Shown one piece after another: positions 28,947-38,731 of a stretch of DNA of 64,000 nucleotides. Source of the stretch: Clostridium chromiireducens (lineage in GTDB: Bacteria > Bacillota > Clostridia > Clostridiales > Clostridiaceae); assembly GCF_002029255.1 (NCBI RefSeq), contig NZ_MZGT01000029.1, positions 1 to 64,000 of the forward strand, read 5' to 3'. Both the position numbers and the translations under genes were made by a program. Positions within the stretch are counted from its first letter, which is position 1. Each line of letters begins with the position of its first letter. The notes beneath the pieces are model-generated. The model saw only the letters and a program-made list of their open reading frames with translations, was not told where the DNA came from and made no database searches.

Positions 28947-29318
28947 ATGTTTACTATAGATTATTCTATTTTATGCCATCATCCATCTTTGGTTTCAAAA
29001 GACTGCATAACACTAGCTATTTTATTATTTAATAGAGATACAAAAGAAACCGCTTTAATTTCAACAAAAAATTGGGATAGAGTACATTTATTTAATGAGA
29101 ACTTAGATATCGATTTAGTCAAATTACAACTTGAAGGTATCCAAGATGAAATTGTGGATATTGCTAAAGCTCCTAAGTTTACATTAGATAAATATACTAA
29201 GTTTTATATTAATGATTTAAAATTTACAGAAATTATTTCAACTAAGGCAGAAAACTTTGAAGACTTTGTAAAAAAATGCTCAAGGCAATATTTAGTTTCT
29301 GATTTTAATAAATCATAA
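28947..29318 (+). CDS. DUF3037 family protein
   Basis: This 123-residue protein has the DUF3037 pattern YSILCHHPSLVSKDCITLAILLFN followed by a WDRVHLF segment and a charged helical C-terminus. It follows the HipA-like kinase in the same operon. The pair is often seen together in bacteria, and DUF3037 may be the kinase's regulator or substrate (inference). An inverted repeat (CCATTTCC/GGAAATGG, 29330-29369) follows and may terminate transcription. Confidence 0.8.
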   Translation: MFTIDYSILCHHPSLVSKDCITLAILLFNRDTKETALISTKNWDRVHLFNENLDIDLVKLQLEGIQDEIVDIAKAPKFTLDKYTKFYINDLKFTEIISTKAENFEDFVKKCSRQYLVSDFNKS

Positions 29319-29525
29319 AGCCCTTCCACCATTTCCGAGGTATTATCATAAAAAACACCTTGGAAATGGCCATATATAATATAAACCCAATATTATTCTA
29401 GCTCCACACGATGCAAATGTGAAACTTCAATGATTCTTTAAATCATCGGTTATACTCCCTATTCAGCTTGCCTATTAACAAAACTACGACTCTCTTGCGC
29501 TCAAATATATTACCATCTAGATTAA

Positions 29526-30350
29526 TTATACATAATGTTTCTTCAAATCTTGGTAGATAGAAAATTTCTTACGAAGTTCAATAAGATTTTTTCCAAAGCT
29601 TTCTTCTAGTAACTCTCTATGCTTCTCCATTATTTCCATAATATACAGATCGTGAATCATGACTTCTGTAATAGGCATAACCAATCCTTGGTGCATAGTC
29701 CACGCTGCTCTGCTATCTTTTCCGAGCGAAACAATACCTGCTACAACTTCTGAATTATCAGCACTTGCTACAAGCCAGCGTCCTCCATATTCTTCTGTAA
29801 TTTCTGCACTCATATCATGTAAGTAAACATTTGCGAAAGTAGATGTTATTTCTCCATAAGCAATAATAGTTACTACTACCCCTTTGTCAGCTGCCTTATT
29901 TAATTCAGTTTCTAATTCCTTAAATTCCTCATCCCAAAGTTCAATCAAAATTCTATGTTTTGCGGAAAGGATACATTCTTTCACCTTATCAAGTATTTCA
30001 TCACGACCAGTTATATTCCAGATGTTCTCACGATTTTTTGATGCTTTATTATATTGCTCTAAAGATTTTTCTGCTAGTTTAAAGTTCTCTTCTGCTTTTA
30101 CTCGACGATTCTTAATAAGTTCTTTTGCTGGAATTGGGACATATTGTTGTGTATTTCCATGACTAATCAAAATATCTCCACGCATAGCAAGACTATCTAA
30201 AACCTCATATATTTTTGAACGAGGTACGCCTGAATTTTTTGCTACTGCATAGCCTGTTAGCGGTGATTCCTCTAATAAAGCAAGGTATGCCTTAGCTTCA
30301 TATTCCGTAAAATTTAAATTCTTTAATGTATCTAAAATATTATCTTTCAT
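29526..30350 (-). CDS. TrmB family transcriptional regulator
   Basis: This 274-residue protein has an N-terminal TrmB HTH (LNFTEYEAKAYLALLEESPLTGYAVAKNSG, with VPRSKIYEVLDSL) and a C-terminal sugar-sensor/PLD-like domain. The start at 30350 follows GGAGG. It is divergent from the EamA-DUF2000 operon (140 bp). TTAGTTACTAA-like palindromes lie at about 30368-30390 in the spacer and are candidate operators. Confidence 0.88.
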   Translation of the reverse strand: MKDNILDTLKNLNFTEYEAKAYLALLEESPLTGYAVAKNSGVPRSKIYEVLDSLAMRGDILISHGNTQQYVPIPAKELIKNRRVKAEENFKLAEKSLEQYNKASKNRENIWNITGRDEILDKVKECILSAKHRILIELWDEEFKELETELNKAADKGVVVTIIAYGEITSTFANVYLHDMSAEITEEYGGRWLVASADNSEVVAGIVSLGKDSRAAWTMHQGLVMPITEVMIHDLYIMEIMEKHRELLEESFGKNLIELRKKFSIYQDLKKHYV

Positions 30351-30490
30351 AAATCCTCCAATAATATTAGTTGCTACTTTAGTAACTAATATTATAACCA
30401 AATCTATTGACACAATCAACCAAAACTGATATTGTAATTAAAAGTAGTTACGTAGGTAGTCACTATATAGATAAAAGGGGGATATATTTA

Positions 30491-31414
30491 ATGTTAAAGG
30501 CCAAACCATTAATAAATAATCAAAAAATGGATTTATTTAAAGGAACATTACCTCACTATTACTTAGCTAGTACTGGCGCCGTTATATTGTGGAGTGCATC
30601 TTTTATTGCTACAAAATTAGCTTATGAAACTTTTGCTCCTATTCAGTTAGGTGCAGTTAGAACACTTTTTGCTGTAATTATCTTTTGGTTCATACGAAGA
30701 ATCTCATCAAATGATGAAAAAATAAAAAAAGAAGATCGTATACGTATTGCATTCAGTGGATTTTTAGGCATTACACTATATTTTGCAATAGAAAACATTG
30801 GGGTTAGTATGACCTCTTCTTCAAATTCTGCCTTGATAGTAGCTTCCTTTCCTGCCGTTACAACGTTACTGGAATTTTTTATTTATCATTTAAAACCAAA
30901 TTTAAAAAAGGTACTTGGAATTATAATTGCCATCATTGGAGTTGCTGTTCTAACTCAAATTAATGTGGATGGTGATTCTAAATCAATGCTCGGAAATGTA
31001 ATTCTAATAGGAGCTGGAATTGTATGGGCCTTCTACAACTTTATTACTAGAAATCTAACAAATAAATATTCTTCTATAACATTAACTTATTATCAGATGA
31101 AGGCAGGTTTAATCTTCTTTTTACCACTTGTTCTCATTGAGAATAAGACATGGAAAATGCCAACTATCACTTCAGCAAGTGCATTAATATACCTAAGTAT
31201 AGGCTGCTCTATTGTTGCATTCCTATTATATAATTTGGGGCTTAGAAAACTTTCTGCTAGCATTTCAGTATCTCTTATGAATCTAGTTCCTGTTTTAGGT
31301 TTGGTATTTTCAATATTAATCTTGCATGAAAGTGTATCTGCCATACAAATATTAGGCGGAATTATTGTCATCTTCGGTGTTATATTAAGTTCTATTCAGA
31401 GAGGAGAAAATTAA
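30491..31414 (+). CDS. EamA (DMT superfamily) transporter
   Basis: This 307-residue integral membrane protein has about ten spans in two EamA repeats. The first contains ILWSASFIATKLAY and the second VWAFYNFITRNL. Members export amino acids or metabolites. The start at 30491 follows AGGGGG. It is followed by DUF2000 one base after its stop. The TrmB regulator is divergent, so a sugar- or metabolite-induced exporter is plausible. Confidence 0.9.
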   Translation: MLKAKPLINNQKMDLFKGTLPHYYLASTGAVILWSASFIATKLAYETFAPIQLGAVRTLFAVIIFWFIRRISSNDEKIKKEDRIRIAFSGFLGITLYFAIENIGVSMTSSSNSALIVASFPAVTTLLEFFIYHLKPNLKKVLGIIIAIIGVAVLTQINVDGDSKSMLGNVILIGAGIVWAFYNFITRNLTNKYSSITLTYYQMKAGLIFFLPLVLIENKTWKMPTITSASALIYLSIGCSIVAFLLYNLGLRKLSASISVSLMNLVPVLGLVFSILILHESVSAIQILGGIIVIFGVILSSIQRGEN

Positions 31415-31415
31415 A

Positions 31416-31862
31416 ATGTATAATGAAAATAATGAATTTTTAACTGTATTATCTGAAGTCCCAACTCGCTGTACTATTATAATGAACAGCTCTTTATCAG
31501 GTGGTCTGCTTGCTAACGCAATTGCTGTAATAGCACTAACAGCAGGTAGACGTCACCCTGTACTTCTTGGAGAACCACTCATTGACGCATCGGGTGAAGC
31601 ACATCCAGGTTTAATTCCTACTGGAATTCCTATGTTGTGCACAACTCAGGACGATTTACAAGCTCTCCGTAAAGCTGCATTAGAAAAAGGCTGCGATGTT
31701 ATAGACTTCCCTGTAGAAGGTCAAAAAACAAAAAATTATGAAGAATTTCTAGCGATCACAAAAGATATACCATCAGAAGATATGAACTACCTTGGAATAG
31801 CTTTAGTTGGTGCAAAAAATAAAATTAGCAAACTCACTGGGAAATGTGAAATGATAAAATAG
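31416..31862 (+). CDS. DUF2000 family protein
   Basis: This 148-residue small alpha/beta protein has the conserved region SSLSGGLLANAIAVIALTAGR near residues 27-47 and GIALVGAKNKISKLTGK at the end. It resembles peptidyl-tRNA hydrolase-like folds in the family description. Function is unknown. It is the second gene in the EamA operon, and a terminator is visible after it. Confidence 0.85.
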   Translation: MYNENNEFLTVLSEVPTRCTIIMNSSLSGGLLANAIAVIALTAGRRHPVLLGEPLIDASGEAHPGLIPTGIPMLCTTQDDLQALRKAALEKGCDVIDFPVEGQKTKNYEEFLAITKDIPSEDMNYLGIALVGAKNKISKLTGKCEMIK

Positions 31863-31910
31863 CAGATGACTTTCGCAGCTTAGCACCTGCTATACTTAGA
31901 GCCCAACAAT

Positions 31911-31947
31911 AAAGGCAGACTAAATCTCTACAATTTAATCTGCCTTT
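31911..31947 (+). terminator. Terminator after DUF2000 gene
   Basis: AAAGGCAGA and TCTGCCTTT arms, followed by ATAATGTTT, lie between the converging DUF2000 gene and the NmrA-type reductase, so it may serve both. Confidence 0.7.
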
Positions 31948-32007
31948 ATAATGTTTATATAATTAGTCATAATTATTATTTTATCTAATTCTTTCAATAA
32001 AAATAAT

Positions 32008-32889
32008 TTATTTCATTCCTAAATCAGCTAACAATGTAGGTCCCTCTGGTTTCCATCCTAACCACTTCTGTGTAAGTTCATTAGACGTAGGATTATCGCT
32101 TACAACGAAACCTGCAAGCCAAGTAAAATGTCTATCTGCTGCTTCACTGGAAATGCTTTCTACAGGTAGGTTAAGGTGGCGCCCAATTGCTTCGGCAATA
32201 TGCTTAAATGGTATTCCTTCTTCACCGACACCATGCAAGCATGAACCAGCAGGAGCAGATTCCAAAGCCATTCGATATAATTTTGCTGCATCAAGCTTAT
32301 GTATAGCTGGCCAAAGGTTCAGTCCATCGCCAACATAAGCTGAAACACCTTTTTCACGTGCTATATAAGTCAAGGCTGTAGCAAACCCTTGACGATTTTC
32401 ATCATGCACACATGGTGTAAGTCGTACTACTGAAACACGTACTCCGTGAGCTGCCATTGAAAGTGCTGCCTTCTCTGAAGGAATACGTGGTGCTCCGATA
32501 GAATTTGGATCAGTTTCGTCATTTTCCGTTCCAAGACGACCCGCCTTAAGGGCTGTGATCACTGAAGTGGTAACAAAAGGTTTATTTGATCCTTTAAGAG
32601 CCTCTCCTAGTGTTTTTATGGCACGGCAATCTATTTCACATACATTAGCTAGATCTAATAAATCATTTGTAAATCCTGTATGAATCACACCATCTGCAGC
32701 GGCTGCTCCACTGCGCAAACTTTCAATATCCTCAAGAGATCCACGATGCACCTCTGCACCTGCTGCCAATAATTTTTCTGCTGCCTCATCAGAACGTGCA
32801 AGCCCCAACACCTGATGCCCTGCGCTTATTAATTCTTGAACAATAGCTGAACCTATGAAACCTGTTGCCCCTGTAACAAAAACTCGCAT
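32008..32889 (-). CDS. Atypical SDR / NAD-dependent epimerase-type protein
   Basis: This 293-residue Rossmann protein has the motif VTGATGFIGSAIVQEL (residues 5-20), VRLTPCVHD and a C-terminal substrate-binding half. It resembles NAD-dependent epimerase/dehydratase family members used in small-molecule reduction. The usual YxxxK is not obvious, as in atypical SDRs. The start is behind GGAGG. The AraC gene downstream of the promoter region (33080-34048) is on the same strand and may regulate it. Confidence 0.85.
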   Translation of the reverse strand: MRVFVTGATGFIGSAIVQELISAGHQVLGLARSDEAAEKLLAAGAEVHRGSLEDIESLRSGAAAADGVIHTGFTNDLLDLANVCEIDCRAIKTLGEALKGSNKPFVTTSVITALKAGRLGTENDETDPNSIGAPRIPSEKAALSMAAHGVRVSVVRLTPCVHDENRQGFATALTYIAREKGVSAYVGDGLNLWPAIHKLDAAKLYRMALESAPAGSCLHGVGEEGIPFKHIAEAIGRHLNLPVESISSEAADRHFTWLAGFVVSDNPTSNELTQKWLGWKPEGPTLLADLGMK

Positions 32890-33079
32890 TATAAATTCCT
32901 CCTAAATCCTATTAACTTAGAGTTAAATCCTCCTTAGCATAAGACACACAAAAACAAATAGTGCTTAGCTTAGTTAGATGTAATACTCTGAATTCATTAT
33001 AATCTAGGTTTCAAAAAAATTGTTGCTGCTTACTCTCAACTTATTGCCTGATTCTCTTGTTGTAAATATATTTCTTCTA

Positions 33080-34048
33080 CTAACTGTCATATACTTTATC
33101 AGATTTTTTAAGCTGCTGATATAGTATAGAAATATCTTTTTTGGGCGGATTTCCAAAATAGTTGCTATAATCCCGACTGAATTGTGATGCACTTGCATAT
33201 CCTACCAACTGACATGCAGTAGTTGCATCCATTTTCCTAGATAACATAAGATGTTTAGCTTCTTGCAATCGTAGTACTTTTTGGTATTGCAAAGGGCTCA
33301 TAGATGTTGCTTCTTTAAAATGCTTGTGAAAAACAGAAACACTCATATTTGAAATAGTCGCTAAATCAGAAACCTTCATTGGCTGAGAGAAGTTATTTAA
33401 CAGCCACTTAATAGCTTTTGTAATATGCTGCACCCTAGACTCTGCAAAACCTAATTCCGCAATTTGAATACCAATCGGGCTGCGCAAAAGACGCATTAAA
33501 ATCTCATCCTTAACAATTGGCGCAAGTAATTCTGCATCACTAGAACTTTGCAAACATTCCATAAGCCTCGTCACTGCATTTATAATACCTGCATCAGCTT
33601 TTGAAGCATAGGCAGCACTCCGTTCTGGCATAGGTGGCAGACCTTTGGGATAAACTTTTGGGACAAATTCCGCGATTTTTTCCGGTTCCAAAGTTAATCC
33701 AATGCCTAGAAATGGCTCTTCAGAACTAGCCTGTATAGTCCTTAGAGCAACTGGTACCCCAACTGGAAGCATTAGTATACAACCTTTGTCTATCTGAAAG
33801 ATTTCCTTTCCTATCCTAACAGCCTTTACCCCCTGTGCAACAATTATCACAGAAGGAAAGTAAAATGATTTCTCCCAATCCTTGCTTATTTTGGAGTAAC
33901 GTCTGGTATGCAAGCCAGAAATACTTTGACTAAAGGTACCATCCTTCTGAGAATTATTATAGATTAAGTTGACCAACCTACTTATTTCTGTTTCATTTGA
34001 TGCCTGAGAATTAATTGTACCTAATTCTTCACAATATTTGCCTAACAT
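33080..34048 (-). CDS. AraC family regulator with AraC_N domain
   Basis: This 322-residue protein has an N-terminal AraC_N cupin (FYFPSVIIVAQGVKAV) and C-terminal HTHs (VSDLATISNMSVSVFHKHFKEA and ATTACQLVGYASASQFSRDYS). Paralogous to the AraC gene at 21599. It starts MLGKYCEEL behind AGGAG. The NmrA-type reductase lies 190 bp downstream on the same strand and is the likely target. Confidence 0.9.
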   Translation of the reverse strand: MLGKYCEELGTINSQASNETEISRLVNLIYNNSQKDGTFSQSISGLHTRRYSKISKDWEKSFYFPSVIIVAQGVKAVRIGKEIFQIDKGCILMLPVGVPVALRTIQASSEEPFLGIGLTLEPEKIAEFVPKVYPKGLPPMPERSAAYASKADAGIINAVTRLMECLQSSSDAELLAPIVKDEILMRLLRSPIGIQIAELGFAESRVQHITKAIKWLLNNFSQPMKVSDLATISNMSVSVFHKHFKEATSMSPLQYQKVLRLQEAKHLMLSRKMDATTACQLVGYASASQFSRDYSNYFGNPPKKDISILYQQLKKSDKVYDS

Positions 34049-34112
34049 TATTAAAGCACTCCTTTCCTAATAGCAATAATCCTATACTTGTTTTATTCAA
34101 TCTATTATTCAC

Positions 34113-34532
34113 CTAATAAACCTTTCTAAATCCTCTTACACTATCTGTAAATCCATGATTCTCATAAAATTTATGTGCATTCTTTCTAAAATCAGAAGAT
34201 ACAAGAATTGCATAAGCACAGTTTTTTCTTTCAGCAAAATCATCAAGTGCTTTCATTAGTTTTCCGCCTATGCCTTTTCCTCTTAATCCATCTTTAACTA
34301 CTACATCTTCTATTACTAAAAAAGGTACTGCTAATGTTTTGCAACATATTCCAGTTGCAGTACCAATAATTTCTTCATCTTCTTTAGCAATTACCAAAAA
34401 ATAATTTTCATCCAACAACATTTCCTTATATGTCTCAAGTGCCTTATCAAATGATATTTCAAACGGAATAATTGTACTATGTAATTCTAATACCTGGGAA
34501 AGTTCCTCTATTTTTAGCTTTTCAATAATCAT
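34113..34532 (-). CDS. GNAT family N-acetyltransferase
   Basis: This 139-residue acetyltransferase has the acetyl-CoA motif VVKDGLRGKGIGGKLM (about residues 81-96) and the C-terminal FYENHGF. Substrate unknown. The start MIIEKLKIEEL is preferred, behind GGAAAGGAT. It is divergent from the PadR gene. Confidence 0.88.
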   Translation of the reverse strand: MIIEKLKIEELSQVLELHSTIIPFEISFDKALETYKEMLLDENYFLVIAKEDEEIIGTATGICCKTLAVPFLVIEDVVVKDGLRGKGIGGKLMKALDDFAERKNCAYAILVSSDFRKNAHKFYENHGFTDSVRGFRKVY

Positions 34533-34667
34533 AATATTTAAATATCCTTTCCTTGAACACATATTATAATTTTAACCACTAAATTATAGCATGTTTACAA
34601 ATATTGTACTATTTAGTTTTTACGAACCTTTTTGATTATCAAATTTTTTTATTCAAAGAACTTGCAA

Positions 34668-34712
34668 TATGTATCTAAAAGATATATATTAAATATATCT
34701 TTTAGATACATA
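34668..34712. promoter_or_regulatory. PadR operator: inverted repeat with 20-bp arms
   Basis: Arms beginning TATGTATCTAAAAGA are exact complements around a five-base spacer. Each arm also contains a smaller palindrome, TATCTAAAAGATA. The repeat ends 27 bp before the PadR start codon. PadR-family repressors usually bind ATGT-N8-ACAT-like palindromes in their own promoters, so autoregulation is likely. Confidence 0.75.
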
Positions 34713-34739
34713 TTTTACATATACAGGAGGAATAAAACA

Positions 34740-35267
34740 ATGAATGAACTTTTTATTTTAGGTGAATTAATGGAAGAACCACAAAGCGGTTATTATCTAC
34801 GTAGTGCATTGCAAGTCTCTTTAGGTCATCATCGTAAAGTCAGCTATGGAGTGATTTATCCCCTACTTGAAAAATTAGAAAAAGATGGTTTGGTAGAAAT
34901 AACTACTGTAGGAGCAGACGGAAAAAATAAGAAAGTTGCTACTATTACAGAAAAAGGAAAGAAGCGTTTTTTTGAACTCATGAAAATGCCTGTTCCGAGT
35001 GGCGCTCACAATGCCGATATCTATTTAATAAAGCTTGATGTTATGCAGCACCTTACTCTAGATGAACAAATACAACTATTAGACCAATTCTATCAGGAAC
35101 AAAAAGATATCATTAAAGATACACAGGATATACTTGAAAAATTAGCTGAAGAAAATTCAAAAGATCACTGGTATGCAAGTAAAAAGTTTGAGTTACGACT
35201 TCAGCAGGCCAATGTTGCAATTGAATGGATCGAAAGATTTAAACAGGAAATGAAGAAAGAATGGTGA
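34740..35267 (+). CDS. PadR family transcriptional regulator
   Basis: This 175-residue protein has the winged HTH GYYLRSALQVSLGHHRKVSYGVIYPLLEKLEKDG and a C-terminal Vir_act_alpha_C coiled coil (QIQLLDQFYQEQKDI). The start behind AGGAGG is 34740. It overlaps the MFS gene by seven bases, so it probably represses that operon in the absence of a toxic ligand. Confidence 0.92.
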   Translation: MNELFILGELMEEPQSGYYLRSALQVSLGHHRKVSYGVIYPLLEKLEKDGLVEITTVGADGKNKKVATITEKGKKRFFELMKMPVPSGAHNADIYLIKLDVMQHLTLDEQIQLLDQFYQEQKDIIKDTQDILEKLAEENSKDHWYASKKFELRLQQANVAIEWIERFKQEMKKEW

Positions 35268-36637
35268 ACATAATGACAAAAGAAATTAAAATAGCCTTAT
35301 TAATGGCTGCTAGTCTCTTTATGGAGATTTTAGATGGAACAATTGTAACTACTGCCCTTCCTAGAATGTCTCAATACTTTAGTACGAGTTCAGCAACAAT
35401 TGCTTTACTTGTCAGTGTGTATTTAATTACCGTTGCCGTTTTTATCCCTTTAAGTGGGTGGATGGCTAATCGATTTGGTAAAAAGAAAATTTGGATTATT
35501 GCCGTTATAATTTTTACTCTTAGTTCATTAAGCAGTGCAATAGCACCTAACTTTTCCTTCCTTTTGATAATGAGAATTATACAAGGAATTTCTGGTGCTT
35601 TGATGACACCTACAGCAAGATTAATTGTATTAGAAAAGACACCTGCTTCACAGCTATTAAGAATGTTTAGCTATCTCATTTGGCCTGCACTTATAGCTCC
35701 AGCAATAGCGCCAGTGGTCGGAGGTTTTATTGTTACTTATTGGAACTGGCAATGGATTTTCTTGATTAATATACCAATAGGTTTAATTATCGTATTAATT
35801 GGAACAAAGCTAATCGATAGTGATAAAGTAAAAACGGAAGCTGCTTTTGATTTTTTAGGATTTATAGAAATTGCATTTTCATCCGGTATTATTTTAGTTG
35901 GAGCAGAAGTAGCGACTCGTGGAGAAAATTATTGGCTTATTGCATTAGGATTAATTATTTTAGGATTGATATTAGGCTTTGTTGTTTTCAGGCACCTAAA
36001 AACAATAAACAATCCATTATTTTCACTCGATTCATTAAAAGTAGCTTCTTTTAGAATCTGCCAAACAAGTGGTTCTGTTATGTGGCTATGTGTTGGAGCA
36101 TTACCTTATATATTAACAATCTTTTTACAAACTGTCTTTCATTGGTCTGCAGTAAAAGCTGGAAGCTATGTGTTATTTATTTTTGTTGGAAATATTGGAA
36201 TCAAGCCTTTCACTAATCCGATTATTCGTAAATTAGGCTATCGTGGTTCATTATTATCCTCATTTGGAATGGTATTTATTACATCAATTGCCTTAGCATT
36301 TATTCAAATTGATACCTTACCTATTTGGATAATGTTTCTTGCATTAGTTTCAGGTGTTGGACGTTCATTAGCTTTAACTGCTTACAGTGGACTTAGTTTT
36401 TCTGAAATAGCTCCTAAAGATCGTAACAGTGCAAATACTTTAAATGCTGTAGTATCAACATTGGCCCAAGGAATGGGAATATCACTTATTACAGTAATTG
36501 TGAATTTACTTCAAATTTACTTTTCAATTACTTTAGCATATAAATTAGGTTTTATTTTCCTTGGTCTATTGATGCTATTTCCAGCAATTGAAGTACTATT
36601 TCTACCTAAAAATATTGGACATGCTACAATTAGCTAA
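35261..36637 (+). CDS. MFS drug transporter, DHA2-type
   Basis: This 458-residue membrane protein has around 14 spans. The first carries the DHA2 motif LDGTIVTTALPRMSQYF, and the loop 2-3 motif is GWMANRFGKKKIW. It exports drugs or toxic metabolites by proton antiport. The stop of PadR overlaps its start; the true initiation may be ATG 35273. Confidence 0.93.
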   Translation: MVNIMTKEIKIALLMAASLFMEILDGTIVTTALPRMSQYFSTSSATIALLVSVYLITVAVFIPLSGWMANRFGKKKIWIIAVIIFTLSSLSSAIAPNFSFLLIMRIIQGISGALMTPTARLIVLEKTPASQLLRMFSYLIWPALIAPAIAPVVGGFIVTYWNWQWIFLINIPIGLIIVLIGTKLIDSDKVKTEAAFDFLGFIEIAFSSGIILVGAEVATRGENYWLIALGLIILGLILGFVVFRHLKTINNPLFSLDSLKVASFRICQTSGSVMWLCVGALPYILTIFLQTVFHWSAVKAGSYVLFIFVGNIGIKPFTNPIIRKLGYRGSLLSSFGMVFITSIALAFIQIDTLPIWIMFLALVSGVGRSLALTAYSGLSFSEIAPKDRNSANTLNAVVSTLAQGMGISLITVIVNLLQIYFSITLAYKLGFIFLGLLMLFPAIEVLFLPKNIGHATIS

Positions 36638-36985
36638 TTTTACTTGCTATCTAAATTGTTGCATGAGATATTCGCCTAATAGAAGAATATCTGAAAGTAA
36701 AGAAATTATATAAATACATGTAATTTCAAAGAAAATAATACAATTAGGTATTTGAAAATTAACTGAAAAAAGCACTTAATAAAGGATTATTTTACTTCTG
36801 CTTATCAAAATAGTATTTGAATCAAGTTGAAGTAATGCAACCTTTCATTTAGTGCTTTTAGTGATATTTTCATAATTTAAAGAAGTAAACATTTATATTA
36901 CTTGGTTTGATTTTCACATAAACCAAATTATAATTCGGAAATCAACTGTATATTTCCAGAGTCTAAACAAAATCAACAAAACCTA
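36638..36985. other. Intergenic region with a long imperfect hairpin
   Basis: AGCACTTAATAAAGG (36781-36795) can pair with CCTTTCATTTAGTGCT (36841-36856), and inside TTACTTC can pair with GAAGTAA. This makes a roughly 76-base hairpin between convergent genes. It could be a shared terminator or a small mobile palindrome. No ORF is visible. Confidence 0.4.
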
Positions 36986-37879
36986 TTAAATTATGATTTT
37001 TGAGGAGGCCTCTATAACAAAATCTTTAAATATTTTAGCTGAAGGCGTCATATATCCATTCTTTAACCATCCCATATGTACAGTTCTATAGCAATAAGGT
37101 TCTTTTATTCTTAATACTGATAATTCATGGGTTATTAAATTTGGGGTATCGGGAACTATAGAAATACCAATTCCTGCACTAACAAAACCTGTTACCACCA
37201 TACTGCTTTCATTAGGTCTCATGGACACTTTCGGGATAAAACCAAGATTTTCAAAAACAGAACACATTTTTCCTTTGATTCCCTCTGAAAAAAACACAAA
37301 AGATTCCTCTTTTAAATCTTTTAGAAATACTTCTGTTTTATCAGCAAGATGATGATTTTTAGGCACTATTACAACAAGTTCCTCATTTTTTATTGGAAAT
37401 GACTCTATTTCTTCATACTTTTTAATATCTTCAAATTCGTCATAGAAACCAAAATCAAACTTACCATCCTTAAGACCTTTTAAAATATTAGATGTTGATT
37501 GAATCCCAAATTCAAATTTTATATTTGGACTTTCCTTCAAAAACTCACTTATGATTGAAGGAATAAAATGTGTTCCAATAGTGTAGAGTGAGGAAATAGA
37601 AACAGTACCTGTCATGGGATTAATTATATCCTGTAATTCTTGAACTCCTTCATTAATTTCTTTTATTGCAATATTTGCGTGCTTTAAAAACATAATGCCA
37701 AAACGAGTTAACTTTATATTCCTACCACTTTTCTCAAATAAAGGTACATTTAGCTCTTCTTCTAATTTGGAAATAGACTTACTCAAGGCTGGTTGAGTTA
37801 CAGAAAGTAAATTAGCCGCTGATGTAAAATTTTGTGTTTCTGCTACGGTTTTAAAATATTCTAATTGCTGCCAATTCAT
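36986..37879 (-). CDS. LysR family transcriptional regulator
   Basis: This 297-residue regulator has MNWQQLEYFKTVAETQNFTSAANLLSVTQPALSKSISK at the N-terminus. The start at 37879 follows AAGGGGTG. It is divergent from the second nitroreductase (285 bp), which it probably controls. Confidence 0.92.
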   Translation of the reverse strand: MNWQQLEYFKTVAETQNFTSAANLLSVTQPALSKSISKLEEELNVPLFEKSGRNIKLTRFGIMFLKHANIAIKEINEGVQELQDIINPMTGTVSISSLYTIGTHFIPSIISEFLKESPNIKFEFGIQSTSNILKGLKDGKFDFGFYDEFEDIKKYEEIESFPIKNEELVVIVPKNHHLADKTEVFLKDLKEESFVFFSEGIKGKMCSVFENLGFIPKVSMRPNESSMVVTGFVSAGIGISIVPDTPNLITHELSVLRIKEPYCYRTVHMGWLKNGYMTPSAKIFKDFVIEASSKIII

Positions 37880-38164
37880 AATATGCACCCCTTAATCTAT
37901 AATATCTCAAATTATAAAGCATCTATAACTTATAGTTATGGATTTAATGAAAAATATCAATTAGACATATTCTATACATATTGATATCATTATACTACTT
38001 TATAAATTTCATTTAAATTTCGATTAGTTAATTATAAAATTATTTTATATATTAGTCAAACATAGCAATGTTCTTTATAAAGTAAAAGTCTAATATATTT
38101 TTTCATCATCTAGTAAATACTAAGATAGAATGAAAATGTCTTTTACATTGAAAGGAGAAAAATT

Positions 38165-38725
38165 ATGAATGAAGTAATCCAAAATATTTTAACAAGAAGA
38201 AGTATAAGAACTTATAAAGAAGATCAAATTTCCGATGCTGATTTAAATACGATCTTAGAAACTGCCCAATTTGCTCCAAGTGGTATGAGCAAACAAAGCT
38301 GGCATTTCACAGCAGTTCAAAATAAAGAAAAGATTGAAAAGCTAGTTTCTGCAATAAAAGAAGCTATGCTAAAATCTTCTATAGAACAATATAGAAAGAT
38401 GGGAGAAAATCCTAATTTCAATCCATTTTATAATGCGCCTACAATAGTTATTACAGCTTATGATAAAAATTCACTAACAAAGGAATCTGATTGTGCAGCA
38501 GCACTTCAAGATATGCTTTTAGCTGCTCATTCACTTAATATTGGATCATGTTGGATTCACATATTAGCTCTTACTGGTAATGATCCTAATGTTAGAAATG
38601 TACTTACAGAACTAGGCGTTCCAGAAGATTATTCAGTATATGGTACTGCTGTTTTAGGTTACAATAGCAAAGAAGAACCTAAAGCAACACCAAGAAAAGA
38701 AGGAACTATTAATATAGTAAAATAA
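38165..38725 (+). CDS. Nitroreductase family protein
   Basis: This 186-residue FMN enzyme is paralogous to the one at 24669, with TRRSIRTYKEDQ, APSGMSKQSWHFTAVQN and YGTAVLGYNSKEE. The start follows AAAGGAG. It is probably controlled by the divergent LysR gene. A terminator follows (38732-38769). Confidence 0.93.
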   Translation: MNEVIQNILTRRSIRTYKEDQISDADLNTILETAQFAPSGMSKQSWHFTAVQNKEKIEKLVSAIKEAMLKSSIEQYRKMGENPNFNPFYNAPTIVITAYDKNSLTKESDCAAALQDMLLAAHSLNIGSCWIHILALTGNDPNVRNVLTELGVPEDYSVYGTAVLGYNSKEEPKATPRKEGTINIVK

Positions 38726-38731
38726 CATTAA

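Noticed and set aside
28129-29318. Classic hipBA toxin-antitoxin system
   Set aside because: No HTH antitoxin precedes the kinase, and the kinase lacks the HipA N-terminal subdomain.
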